The notes beneath the pieces are model-generated. The model made no database searches and was not told where the DNA came from. It saw only the letters and a program-made list of their open reading frames with translations. This document shows, one piece after another, positions 1 to 8,495 of a stretch of 14,576 bases of DNA (position 1 is the stretch's first letter; each line of letters starts with the position of its first letter). Origin of the DNA: Desulfomonile tiedjei (GTDB lineage: Bacteria > Desulfobacterota > Desulfomonilia > Desulfomonilales > Desulfomonilaceae); assembly GCA_020718965.1 (NCBI GenBank), contig DYRE01000017.1, positions 1-14,576 on the forward strand, written 5' to 3'. Both the position numbers and the translations under genes were made by a program.

Positions 1-141
1 GGCGTCTACAAATATCATTGTTTTTTTCAGTGCGTAATATCTTTCAAAAGTTAGAAGAATAGCCAAACGAGTAGGGGGCAGAAAACTGACATCCCTCTTC
101 AGTCACAGCTCTATCATTTCTTGGTGAAGTAACTCCATTCT

Positions 142-1308
142 TCACTTGTTGAGCACATAGTCGTAGCATGTTGCCAGTCTCTTGCAATGTTCATTGAATG
201 TAAAGGTGCTTTCGTACAGTTTGCGGCAGACGCTGCCGAGTTGTTCTCGTTTTTTGGGGTCGTCTATCAGGTGGAGAATAGCGTTTGCAAATGGTTCCGG
301 TTCCGGTCGGGCAAATATGGCTGTTTCTTCGTTGAGAAGAAGTTGATTGGAAGGGATATCAGTTGCGGCGATTGACCGTCCTGCCTTCATGTAATCGAGA
401 ATTTTCAGAGGGGTGTTTATTCCGGAAACCCTTGGTGAAAGAAGAATGTCCGATGCAGCCAGATAATTGGGCAAGGTATCAGGAGGTATCTTGCCAAGAA
501 AGGTGACATTAGCGCCCATCCCTTGCACGACCAAAGAGGCTTGGCGTTCTGATATTTCTTCAGTACTGCCGCCGATAATGACAAATCTTGCCTGACTGGC
601 ATATTTCACCACATGCGGAATAGCGGCAAACATCAGATCGACCCCTTGATAGACAGCAAATGAACCGACAAAAGTGACAAGTACCTCATCGGGGTTCTGG
701 AGCATCCTCTCTCGCGTCTCTTGAATCTCAACGGCGGATGATTCTTTGAGAGACGAGGGAATATCGAAGATGTTGAAGGCTCGAGTTTTGGTCTTCATAG
801 CGTTGACCTGCGCCACAAGGCCAGGACCGGTGCCGATGACCGCAACGGCCATCCGTACAGATACGTTTTCTATAGCGGCATAGCCATGCAGAATAATGTT
901 ACTGAGCTTGCCCTTCTTGTAGGAATAGGGATCTGAATGCTTTTCAAAGATAGCTTTAGCCCCGCACACTCTTGCCAGCACAACGGCGATAAAGCCAGCT
1001 TCTTCAACACCATGGACGACATCGTATCGATTCTTCAGACAGAGCGAGATTCCTTTCAGAAGAATGAGCTTGTCGAAAAACAGCTTCCAGAGAGAAGGTC
1101 CAATGGGTATATTTTTCACACCGAACGGATTGGCGACCCGATACACCCGTACACCTTCGATTTCCTGATCCTCGCCTATGGGCAAGGTAAGCAGATCAAC
1201 CTGATAGCCAAGTCTGGCCAAGGCCTGGAGATTGAATTTGACGCGTATTGGAGAACCTCGCCATTGAAAAAATGGCTGTGGGGAAATAAAAAGGACTTTT
1301 TTGTTCAT
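142..1308 (-). CDS. GT-B glycosyltransferase (GT4-like)
   Basis: Probable cytoplasmic retaining glycosyltransferase of 388 residues that adds a sugar from a nucleotide donor to a growing glycan. The N-terminal Rossmann half begins MNKKVLFISP and has the usual acceptor-side pattern (NLQALARLGYQVDLLTLP, about residues 26-43). The C-terminal donor half has VTFVGSF near 211, RFVIIGG near 241, and SPRVSGINTPLKILDYMKAG at 291-310. The last segment is the position of the GT4 E-x7-E motif: Asp305 replaces the second Glu and the first is not evident, as in the 'PLK-x-x-EYM' GT4 variants. I chose the ATG at 1308; an in-frame TTG at 1326 would add six residues, but neither has a clear Shine-Dalgarno sequence. 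It lies beyond a terminator-like hairpin, so it is probably its own transcription unit. Donor and acceptor cannot be read from sequence. Confidence 0.88.
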   Translation of the reverse strand: MNKKVLFISPQPFFQWRGSPIRVKFNLQALARLGYQVDLLTLPIGEDQEIEGVRVYRVANPFGVKNIPIGPSLWKLFFDKLILLKGISLCLKNRYDVVHGVEEAGFIAVVLARVCGAKAIFEKHSDPYSYKKGKLSNIILHGYAAIENVSVRMAVAVIGTGPGLVAQVNAMKTKTRAFNIFDIPSSLKESSAVEIQETRERMLQNPDEVLVTFVGSFAVYQGVDLMFAAIPHVVKYASQARFVIIGGSTEEISERQASLVVQGMGANVTFLGKIPPDTLPNYLAASDILLSPRVSGINTPLKILDYMKAGRSIAATDIPSNQLLLNEETAIFARPEPEPFANAILHLIDDPKKREQLGSVCRKLYESTFTFNEHCKRLATCYDYVLNK

Positions 1309-1326
1309 GAAGATATAAGATAACAA

Positions 1327-1704
1327 GAGGTTGAAAGACTACCAACGGTCGTTGTCAATATAAATGTCGCTTTTGTTGCACCATCGCAAAGCTATCTTCT
1401 CATTACTACCACACTTCGCTACGCCCGTTTGCCGGAGTCCATCTTATTTTCCATTCCATTTTTTTAAACCAAAATGGGAAAGAAGGTGAGAGTACCAAAA
1501 AAATAGTAAACACAAAGCAATAACTTGAGACACATATGCCACGATAGCGGAGAGGGGATCCATTAAAAAAAATACTCCCAAAAAACAGGGGAGTTTTCAT
1601 ACACCACAAGAATATCAAACAGGCAGTGCGAAAACAACTGTAACAGATATTATGTTTTTTTTGCAGTGTTCAATACGGTTTCAAGGATTGAGAAGTATAC
1701 AGGA
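1327..1704. other. 378-bp intergenic region without a convincing gene
   Basis: AT-rich spacer between the large membrane protein and the last glycosyltransferase. It holds a terminator-like hairpin for the leftward operon at 1565-1597. Close to the downstream gene is a short inverted repeat, CAACG-GT-CGTTG at 1343-1354, overlapping a minus-strand TTGACA (1358-1353). No good -10 hexamer sits 16-18 nt further on, so I do not call a promoter. The only open frame, a 70-codon minus-strand one at 1406-1618, runs through the terminator and has low-complexity aromatic content with no recognisable family. Confidence 0.7.
1565..1597 (-). terminator. Rho-independent terminator of the main operon
   Basis: Read on the minus strand, a perfect 6-bp stem ACTCCC/GGGAGT (1594-1589 and 1579-1574) with a 9-nt loop is followed, after TA, by a run of eight T (1572-1565). 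It lies about 110 nt past the stop codon of the 1050-residue membrane protein, where the leftward operon should end. On the plus strand the same stem is followed by only four T, so any effect in that direction would be weak. The stem is short, so strength is uncertain. Confidence 0.7.
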
Positions 1705-4700
1705 TCACTTCTTCGGATCTTCACTGTTGAATATGGTATAAATAGCCTGAATAATGCCAGAAGCTATCCCTGAACCTTCTCTTTCCGTTACTTCAATTCT
1801 ATCCAATTGAAGACTTGCCTTGCCGGTAAATTCCATGTGAAAACTAATCTCTTCATCACGGGTTATTTCAAATTCAACATCAATGCCTGTAAACGAATCT
1901 TCGCTGAGTTGCATAGCAGAAACATTACGTCGAGAGAAAATGGTCGAATTCTGTCCATCAGTTACCGATAATACTGCTGCAACATCTGTTTTGTTTATCC
2001 TTTGCGCATCTTTCGTTCGTAGATAATAACGCGCTCGATATTTTCCTTTGCTGTATATTCGATTGGGACCATAGACCAAATCTCCATTTTTACTTTTCCC
2101 AACTATGGCTTCAATAACTTTTCCACCGACGGCGTCTTTTTCAAGAACCAACTGTCCAGTGTCGCCGACCATCATTGCCGCTTCCAGCAAGTTAAGTGGT
2201 GTATCTTTACCTGCTTGGTAGACAGAAATTTGCTCAACGCGCAAATTTCCTTTGCCATAATAAAAAACTCGAAATTCCAGCTTGGTGCTCTCTGCAATAG
2301 AAAAATCAAGATACACCTTTCTATAAAGCTTATTTTCTTTATCCCTTCTTAATTCCGTCTGCGCAAGAACAAGTTGTTCTTTACTCCCTGTAGCACTGGA
2401 CCCCTCTATCCGGGCAATCTTTTCATCCGTATTCGCGTCCGTATCAACGGTGAAATAACAACGATACTTTCCAGGTGAATAAACTGCATATGGGCCATAC
2501 ACCATAAATCCCAGCTTATTTTTCCCTTCAATTGCCTGAAAGACCTTCCTCCCAGTTCTTTTATCCTCAACGACTTCTCCTGTTTTCTGGGACAAGCGGC
2601 TGTTCACATCATATATGACAGGCATATCGTACCAAGCTGACCGTTCTAAATCACTTTCAATAGTTTCCTTGTTTTTCAGTCGAAAAAGATACAAATCATC
2701 ACTTCTTTCATTAAATCCATTGAAATGTCGCATATTTTTCATTTCAACAAATTCCAGATACGGAGAATTTTTAAAACGCCTGACAGTTGTTAAAGGAGCA
2801 AAGGGACTGACCTTATGCGTAAAGACATCTCTATTATCATGGACCGTAATAAATTTCACACCAAGTTGCTGCAAGAGCTCATATTGTTGCCTATCGAGTC
2901 TACCTTGGTTAATAGTAGCTAACGGTTTAAAGACCTTATCGATATAATCAGTGCGAACCAAAGGAGTATAACCATTCACCCGTGGTACTCTGTCGTACAT
3001 AATATAGTGTTGATACAGTGAGGATTGATGGGAATCCCCAGGCCAAAGAGGAATTTCCAGCAACAAGCCATCCCCGACGTTCTCCTTTACATGGGTATAA
3101 ATATCCTGCCCCTTGTCAAGGTAGGTAACCCCTATTGGTTTAATAAGATTATAATCATGGAGCTGAAACACTGTCGCAGATAAGACAAGAAAGATCACAA
3201 CTCCAAGAGAAAAACGTCTGGTGCAACGTTGTTGAATATACTGAACTACATAACCAACCAGGACGGCCAAGGCGAACAGCACCAGTACAATGATACGATC
3301 AGATACTCTCGGATAATTGAAAAAAGGGAGATAGTTGTAAAAGAGGATATAAAGTGAAGACTTACCAAATGCCAAGCCTAAGGCGAGAATGTAAGAGCAA
3401 AACACAACAACCAGGTAAAAAAGAGCTATCAGCCCGGATTCTTGATTGAACTTCTGATGTTGCCTGTTTAAAAAAAAAGACCTGGACCATGCAAGAATAA
3501 AAAAGCCCACGAGAACAGCAGGCACGATTCCAATATAAATATTGCTTATTGGTAAAAACAGGTCAGAAAGATGGGAAGAATACAATTTAACATCCTTCAA
3601 TGTTCTTCCACTCGCTGCTATTGTTGAAGCAAACTTATTAACCTTTACTAATGGTATCCAGACAACAATGTAGCCCATGACAAAGATAACGGGAAGAATC
3701 GGCCATAATTTATTTTTCCAGGCGAGGAGACCATTAACCAAAACTTTAAGCATGGAAAACAGATATTCTCTGAGTAAAAATAGTTTTGTGGCGATAACTG
3801 TCACGGCAACTGAAGCAACAACGATAGTGGTATCAAGCGGCCTGTTAAAATAGGACAATAGGGAAAGGGGAATGAGAAGATAGAAAGCCGCAAACGATCC
3901 AGCTTCAACCGCTAAACTTCTACGAAAATCCAACGGTGATAAACGCTGATAGAGCGAAGCAAAGCAAAGTGCCACCAGTACCGGAATGAATGGATAAATA
4001 GCCAATACCCACCAGAAAAATGGGGTAAAAAACGGGTCTTGATCCCGGTAAAAGAAAAGGGTTTGGGTATAGAAAGTTGCGGCGGCCCCGGCCCCCCATA
4101 AAATAATTAAAGAACGTGAGACAGACCAGGAAAAAAATCCCTTGTTTACATCTCGACTATGAGAATGGGGGGTCTGACAAACGGGAAACAAAGCGACAAT
4201 ACGAACAGGAATATACATTCCCAGGAATACACAGATATAATAGAGAAGATGCGCCTCAAGCATGGAGAGGACAATCAAACCGACACCGGCCAGGAAGCCA
4301 TATCTTAACTTTTTTGATCGAATCCCCTTCTCCAGGAAAAAGAGAACCCATGGATAACAAAAAAACAGAAAGCCATACGCATTACCCCCTGTAACACCGT
4401 TAATCCGACCGGGAGCAAAAGTAAAGATTATGGCACCCAACAACGCCCCTACCCTGCTGCCGCTATATAGCCGAACAAGAAGATACATAAATGTTCCTGC
4501 CAGTACATAAGAACTGAGGACGGTACAGTTATAGGCAGCTATCTCCCCAAAAGGACTGAATAACATATACAGAAAAGCCAGAGGAACGGTAGTGAGTCCT
4601 GTTGTTTCATGAGCTATGGACATGTTGAATTCAAAGGGATTTGTATCAAATGGAACCGCTCCAATAAAATTTTCTTTCACAAGCCAGAACCAATACAAAA

Positions 4701-4857
4701 GCTGAAGAGAATCTCCTGTCCTATTCAGGGCCTCACCCCCAAACGGGGCATAGGGGATTCCCGAATCAAAATGAAGTATTAAAGGATACGTTGAGATAAC
4801 GGCTAAGATCAGCACTAACAGGCAGATTCCCGGTATCTCCCACCATTTTTTAGCCAT
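1705..4857 (-). CDS. Large polytopic membrane protein, GT-C/YfhO-like, with C-terminal repeats
   Basis: Unnamed 1050-residue inner-membrane protein. Residues about 8-565 contain many hydrophobic segments (for example 10-28, 92-130, 190-222, 282-302, 343-362, 386-405, 441-457, 476-497, 521-540, 549-565). The first loop contains DSG (31-33) and GDS (48-50), placed like the catalytic acidic residue of GT-C glycosyltransferases. Residues 570-750 form a soluble region similar in style to YfhO-type proteins. Residues about 757-1025 hold two related beta-rich units, listed separately. I infer a role in adding sugars from a polyprenyl-phosphate donor, or another modification, on the periplasmic side. 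The start is an ATG preceded by AGGGGGATGA, and it overlaps the upstream glycosyltransferase by 8 bp, implying translational coupling. Its DNA is AT-richer than the carbamoyltransferase gene. Family membership and activity are uncertain. Confidence 0.85.
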   Translation of the reverse strand: MAKKWWEIPGICLLVLILAVISTYPLILHFDSGIPYAPFGGEALNRTGDSLQLLYWFWLVKENFIGAVPFDTNPFEFNMSIAHETTGLTTVPLAFLYMLFSPFGEIAAYNCTVLSSYVLAGTFMYLLVRLYSGSRVGALLGAIIFTFAPGRINGVTGGNAYGFLFFCYPWVLFFLEKGIRSKKLRYGFLAGVGLIVLSMLEAHLLYYICVFLGMYIPVRIVALFPVCQTPHSHSRDVNKGFFSWSVSRSLIILWGAGAAATFYTQTLFFYRDQDPFFTPFFWWVLAIYPFIPVLVALCFASLYQRLSPLDFRRSLAVEAGSFAAFYLLIPLSLLSYFNRPLDTTIVVASVAVTVIATKLFLLREYLFSMLKVLVNGLLAWKNKLWPILPVIFVMGYIVVWIPLVKVNKFASTIAASGRTLKDVKLYSSHLSDLFLPISNIYIGIVPAVLVGFFILAWSRSFFLNRQHQKFNQESGLIALFYLVVVFCSYILALGLAFGKSSLYILFYNYLPFFNYPRVSDRIIVLVLFALAVLVGYVVQYIQQRCTRRFSLGVVIFLVLSATVFQLHDYNLIKPIGVTYLDKGQDIYTHVKENVGDGLLLEIPLWPGDSHQSSLYQHYIMYDRVPRVNGYTPLVRTDYIDKVFKPLATINQGRLDRQQYELLQQLGVKFITVHDNRDVFTHKVSPFAPLTTVRRFKNSPYLEFVEMKNMRHFNGFNERSDDLYLFRLKNKETIESDLERSAWYDMPVIYDVNSRLSQKTGEVVEDKRTGRKVFQAIEGKNKLGFMVYGPYAVYSPGKYRCYFTVDTDANTDEKIARIEGSSATGSKEQLVLAQTELRRDKENKLYRKVYLDFSIAESTKLEFRVFYYGKGNLRVEQISVYQAGKDTPLNLLEAAMMVGDTGQLVLEKDAVGGKVIEAIVGKSKNGDLVYGPNRIYSKGKYRARYYLRTKDAQRINKTDVAAVLSVTDGQNSTIFSRRNVSAMQLSEDSFTGIDVEFEITRDEEISFHMEFTGKASLQLDRIEVTEREGSGIASGIIQAIYTIFNSEDPKK
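1783..2589 (-). repeat. Two diverged protein repeats in the membrane protein C-terminus
   Basis: Residues about 757-883 and 899-1025 of the 1050-residue membrane protein align with an offset near 142. Matching landmarks are GRKVFQAIEGKNKLGFMVYG (769-788) with GGKVIEAIVGKSKNGDLVYG (911-930), then VYSPGKYRCYF (792-802) with IYSKGKYRARY (934-944). Each unit ends in similar strands, LRVEQISVY (872-880) and LQLDRIEVT (1016-1024). Alternating hydrophobic residues suggest beta-sandwich modules, perhaps glycan-binding. The nucleotide sequences are diverged, so this is an old domain duplication rather than a recent DNA repeat. Confidence 0.8.
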
Positions 4858-7177
4858 TCATCCCCCTGAGCAGCACATCAAGTTTCGGCTGGATAGCCTC
4901 AGGCAAGAATGCCTTTCTTCTCCGTTGTTGCCCTGAGATGATTCTGCATCGCACATCAGGGTCATGCATCAGGAGTTTTGCGGCCACTGCCAATTCTTTG
5001 AGATTACGTTTATCGGTAAAAAGAAGCCCACCCTCCCCCAATGTTTCAGGCACCGCTGAACTTTTGAAGGCGAGGACAGGGATATCAAACCACATGGCCT
5101 CAATAAGGGGGACTCCAAAGCCTTCGTGTTCACTCATGGACCAGAACAGGTCAGCACATCGGTAACATGCATGCAGGATATTATCTGTAACCTTCCCAGT
5201 AAACAGCACATCACCCTCAATCCCAAGCCCCTTGACCTGCTCCTTTAACGACTGGTAATATCTCTCCTCATCCATAAAGCCGCCCACGAGTATCAGCCGG
5301 CAGTTCCCGTACATGGAAAGATAGACAGCAAAAGCGGCAATCAAATCATGCTGACACTTATTAGCCGACAGTCGTCCGACAAAAAGAATATTATCTTTGC
5401 CGTCACGCAGCCTCGTCAGCATATTGGGTTCAGCCGTAATATTCCATTTCTCAGGGGCGATACAGATAGGTAATACAGATGGGGTAGCAAAACCGCTTTC
5501 TTCCAGATCACGACAGTTAAAACGGGAATCACCAGTACTCACAGGAAAGTGCGGCGCCAGTCTGCTCAAATCTTTGAGTCCCTGCTCAAGTTTCAGCGCC
5601 AACTTTGGGTCCGCATCGCGAACCAGATCTGGTGGAGTAATATTGTGATAGATGAGGCTTTTTGGTCCTGGGTGATTAATGACAAAATCAGTGAGACCAG
5701 CGCCGATAGAATGATGATAGATAAGCCCGACACCCTCTTTTATCCCTTTTCCATCCTTGAACAGGCGGGCTTCGTGGGTCATTGAGGGGTCGATATGCTC
5801 TGTAAAAATCTCCGATTTATAACCTTGTTTCTTCAGCAGATCACGAATAACCATGGTCTGATTACTGATTGCATCCCCATAGGCAAAACCTGGAACCAAC
5901 TGATGGATTGTATGCAGACCTCTCCGACCGGTCTCTTTTTTCGTTGAGTTTAAAGAGGATTTCAAACCCAGTGCACTCTCGTAACGGTCAATCACCGCAT
6001 TCCATTCGGCGTACTTCCGGGCATACTCCCCGCCCTTTTGCCCCAGTTCAAGCAATTCATTTTCTTCCATCCGACTGAGCATTACAAAAAGATGCGCCCA
6101 ATCTTCACAGCTTGTTGCCAACCACCCACCGCCTGCCGCCTCCACGGCCATGGCTGTTGCAAGGCAGTCACCATGAACAGCCACAGGTTTATTATAAAAC
6201 CAGGACTCCATAATAACTCGTGAATAACTTTCATTTCTGCTCGGCTGAAACAGCGCTGTACACCCAGAAAGCAGGGCTGCCTTGTCCAGTTCTGAAACAA
6301 ACCCCAGGTCATGCACACCCGGCACGGACGCACCAAACTTTTCTCCTCCGGGGCCTGCGATTATAAGCTTTAAGGTGCTTGCGGGATGACTCTTATTATA
6401 TTTTTGATATGCCTCGACAAGCAGTGCAGTATTTTTAGTTTTATCGCGCCGCCCCAGACACAACACGTATTTTTCTTTGTGCAGATCGAGCCCGGCAACT
6501 CGCGTCGGCAATTCTTGGTGAGTCAGATCAATACTTTCAACCCCCTCGCCGATAATCTCTCCCTTTCTGTCAATACCAGGCCCGAATAAATTATGGGCCA
6601 AACGCTTTTCCCCCGGTGAGTTGTAGAAAATGCCGCGACACCTGCGCATAATATTTTCAACTTCCGGCAGGTAGGCATAGACCTCGTCATGGAGGCATGG
6701 TTGTAAAAAGGATTTTTCAGCAACGTGAGGAAGGCCATTGAGGATAACCCCATAAAGATAAGGGATAAAAACAAAGGCATGATATCTCTTTCTATTCCAT
6801 TTCAGATATCGTTCAAGGGCCAGAGAATTGATATTCTCAGCAACAAACAGCTCGCCTGTCCCAAAGGTAAAAGGGTTGATACCGGGTGTTAAGTTTTCCG
6901 GGGGAATTGCCAAGGCATGACTATTGGCACGACTAAACAGCTCTCCATTCCGTTTATCAACCTTGAATCTGCGCACTATAAGCCCATCAACCATCTCAAC
7001 GCCTGCAGGGAGATGATTGGTAGACCAGTCTTCAAAAAAGGAAGAACAGCAGGTAGTCAGAACTTCAACCTTATGCCCCCGACTTACCAGACGATTGCAA
7101 ACCTGCCAGGCCTGCTGCTCAGCCCCGCCTTTTAGATTACTGCCAAACCAGGGAATGACAAAAGCAACAGGGTTCAT
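4850..7177 (-). CDS. Tandem two-domain GT4 glycosyltransferase
   Basis: A 775-residue fusion of two complete GT-B/GT4 glycosyltransferases, likely cytoplasmic or membrane-peripheral. Domain 1 (about 1-405) has a glycine-rich N-terminal loop (GSNLKGGAEQQ, 12-22), the donor-side LGRRDKTKN (241-249), LIIAGPGG near 271, and the E-x7-E pair Glu316/Glu324 in NESYSRVIME. A short polar linker (405-419) leads to domain 2 (about 420-775) with ILFVGRLSANK (597-607), LILVGG (628-633) and a textbook E-x7-E pair, Glu685/Glu693 in EHEGFGVPLIEA. Single GT4 enzymes are usually 350-420 residues, so both halves are full length and probably active. Such fusions often make a repeat unit with two alternating linkages; that is inference here. 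Its ATG overlaps the methyltransferase stop (ATGA) and its end overlaps the membrane protein start by 8 bp. Confidence 0.93.
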   Translation of the reverse strand: MNPVAFVIPWFGSNLKGGAEQQAWQVCNRLVSRGHKVEVLTTCCSSFFEDWSTNHLPAGVEMVDGLIVRRFKVDKRNGELFSRANSHALAIPPENLTPGINPFTFGTGELFVAENINSLALERYLKWNRKRYHAFVFIPYLYGVILNGLPHVAEKSFLQPCLHDEVYAYLPEVENIMRRCRGIFYNSPGEKRLAHNLFGPGIDRKGEIIGEGVESIDLTHQELPTRVAGLDLHKEKYVLCLGRRDKTKNTALLVEAYQKYNKSHPASTLKLIIAGPGGEKFGASVPGVHDLGFVSELDKAALLSGCTALFQPSRNESYSRVIMESWFYNKPVAVHGDCLATAMAVEAAGGGWLATSCEDWAHLFVMLSRMEENELLELGQKGGEYARKYAEWNAVIDRYESALGLKSSLNSTKKETGRRGLHTIHQLVPGFAYGDAISNQTMVIRDLLKKQGYKSEIFTEHIDPSMTHEARLFKDGKGIKEGVGLIYHHSIGAGLTDFVINHPGPKSLIYHNITPPDLVRDADPKLALKLEQGLKDLSRLAPHFPVSTGDSRFNCRDLEESGFATPSVLPICIAPEKWNITAEPNMLTRLRDGKDNILFVGRLSANKCQHDLIAAFAVYLSMYGNCRLILVGGFMDEERYYQSLKEQVKGLGIEGDVLFTGKVTDNILHACYRCADLFWSMSEHEGFGVPLIEAMWFDIPVLAFKSSAVPETLGEGGLLFTDKRNLKELAVAAKLLMHDPDVRCRIISGQQRRRKAFLPEAIQPKLDVLLRGMNG

Positions 7178-8424
7178 ACTTTATATCCAACAACAGTGTA
7201 ATCCCTGGCACAGGAGAAAATTTCGTTCAGGCGTGCAGCAAGCTGCGGCGCCTCTTCTTCTGGAAGGCGCTGTTCTCCTTCATGGGGATGCAGAAAGATA
7301 AGTTCTACCTTACAAAAGCCTCGATATTCCAGCAGGAATTGATGCGTTTCAGGGTAGAGAGGGCGAAGATGGGTCGGATCGGACCAGAAATCACAACTGC
7401 CCACAAGTAAATTCCTGGGATTTGGTGTTTCAAAAAGAGCAATACCACCTGGTTTCAAAACTCTCACACTTTCATCAAACAGGGAAATTCGGTCATCAAA
7501 GGTGAGATGTTCAATAAGATGAAATGCGGTGATTGCCCCAATGCTGCTGTCCGGAAGAGAACGTAGATGACTGAGGGCATCATTCTCCAGTACCTCAAAG
7601 CCCTTCTCGCGACATTCCTGCACCAATACGTGATTTAGATCCAGGCCTTTTGCCTGTAAACCCTCGTTGCTCATGATTTCAAGCCACTCGCCTCGACCGC
7701 ATCCTATATCCAGAATTTCCCGTCCCGCAGTTCCTGCCTTGGCCTCACGAATAAGAGGAACATATTCCAACAATCGTTCTTTAATCAATTCACGGGTGCC
7801 ACGAAATTGATTTTCAAAGGCCAGATAGAGAGGATCAAGAATATCTGGACTGGTCAAATTCTGTGCAAAAGATTCCTTGCTGCCACCCTCAGCCATCAAC
7901 TGCCTGCGCAACTCTTGCAGAAGAACAGATACCCTTCTTTCCTGGGTGACAACACCTGTTTTCAGATAATCAATAAGAGCTGATTTCTTTTTCAACTGTT
8001 CATCAAACAGTCTTATCTGTTCAGCGATACGTCTTTCAAAAAGGGCCGTGCTGCGATTCATATCCCGGATACCATCCAGGGTAACGCGGAGGCTATGAAG
8101 GATGGCACTGTTGAAATTTCTTTGTGGAATGGTGATGACCCGTCCGAGAAAAACAGTTATCTTCCCAAGAAATCGAGCAACCTTACGCATAAGTCCACGG
8201 TAATGGAGCATGGAGGTGACCTCAGCTCCAGCGTTGACATTCTGTTCAGCAACATTCAACGTCGCCCCCAGTTGTCCCCAAGAGTAAGGATCATTGATCG
8301 TAAGTTCCTCTGGGGCAAGCCTGTCCCGATCCCCTGCAACACTCTTTTGTTGCAGTTTCAACTCCAGTCCAATTTTTTCAAGCAACTGAGCCAGATCAAT
8401 TTCTGGATTTTGGGTTTCTAACAT
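7174..8424 (-). CDS. SAM-dependent methyltransferase with N-terminal coiled coil
   Basis: 416-residue protein with a class I SAM methyltransferase domain at the C-terminus (about 205-416). Visible motifs are ILDIGCGRG (237-245, SAM-binding motif I), GLDLN (260-264), FHLIEHL (301-307) and LKPGGIALFETPNPRN (323-338). DFWSDPTHLRPLYP (345-358) resembles the D-P-T-H-x-R-P segment common in methyltransferases of glycan loci. The N-terminal 200 residues are mostly helical; 115-175 has heptad-like spacing suggesting a coiled coil, and 85-100 is hydrophobic/basic and could contact the membrane. Start: ATG with GGAGAGGAT upstream. It overlaps the tandem glycosyltransferase by 4 bp. Likely role: O-methylation of the glycan, possibly as a non-reducing-end cap. 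It is not WbdD-like in layout, because no kinase domain is present and the coiled coil precedes the methyltransferase. Confidence 0.9.
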   Translation of the reverse strand: MLETQNPEIDLAQLLEKIGLELKLQQKSVAGDRDRLAPEELTINDPYSWGQLGATLNVAEQNVNAGAEVTSMLHYRGLMRKVARFLGKITVFLGRVITIPQRNFNSAILHSLRVTLDGIRDMNRSTALFERRIAEQIRLFDEQLKKKSALIDYLKTGVVTQERRVSVLLQELRRQLMAEGGSKESFAQNLTSPDILDPLYLAFENQFRGTRELIKERLLEYVPLIREAKAGTAGREILDIGCGRGEWLEIMSNEGLQAKGLDLNHVLVQECREKGFEVLENDALSHLRSLPDSSIGAITAFHLIEHLTFDDRISLFDESVRVLKPGGIALFETPNPRNLLVGSCDFWSDPTHLRPLYPETHQFLLEYRGFCKVELIFLHPHEGEQRLPEEEAPQLAARLNEIFSCARDYTVVGYKV

Positions 8425-8495
8425 GAAGCGATCCTCTCCAACTTTTGCGGAATTTTTGCTGATGTCATCAACATCTTAATAACCATGCTACAGGC

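Noticed and set aside
124..145. Hairpin GTGAAG/CTTCAC overlapping the stop codon of the last glycosyltransferase, considered as a terminator.
   Set aside because: The 6-bp stem is not followed by a T-run on the minus strand (CAAGAAATG follows) and it overlaps the coding end.
937..1323. Plus-strand 128-codon frame opposite the glycosyltransferase N-terminus.
   Set aside because: Antisense to a clear GT-B fold sequence; no independent support.
1406..1618. Minus-strand 70-codon open frame in the intergenic spacer.
   Set aside because: It runs through the terminator hairpin and its T-run, and shows no recognisable domain or good ribosome site.
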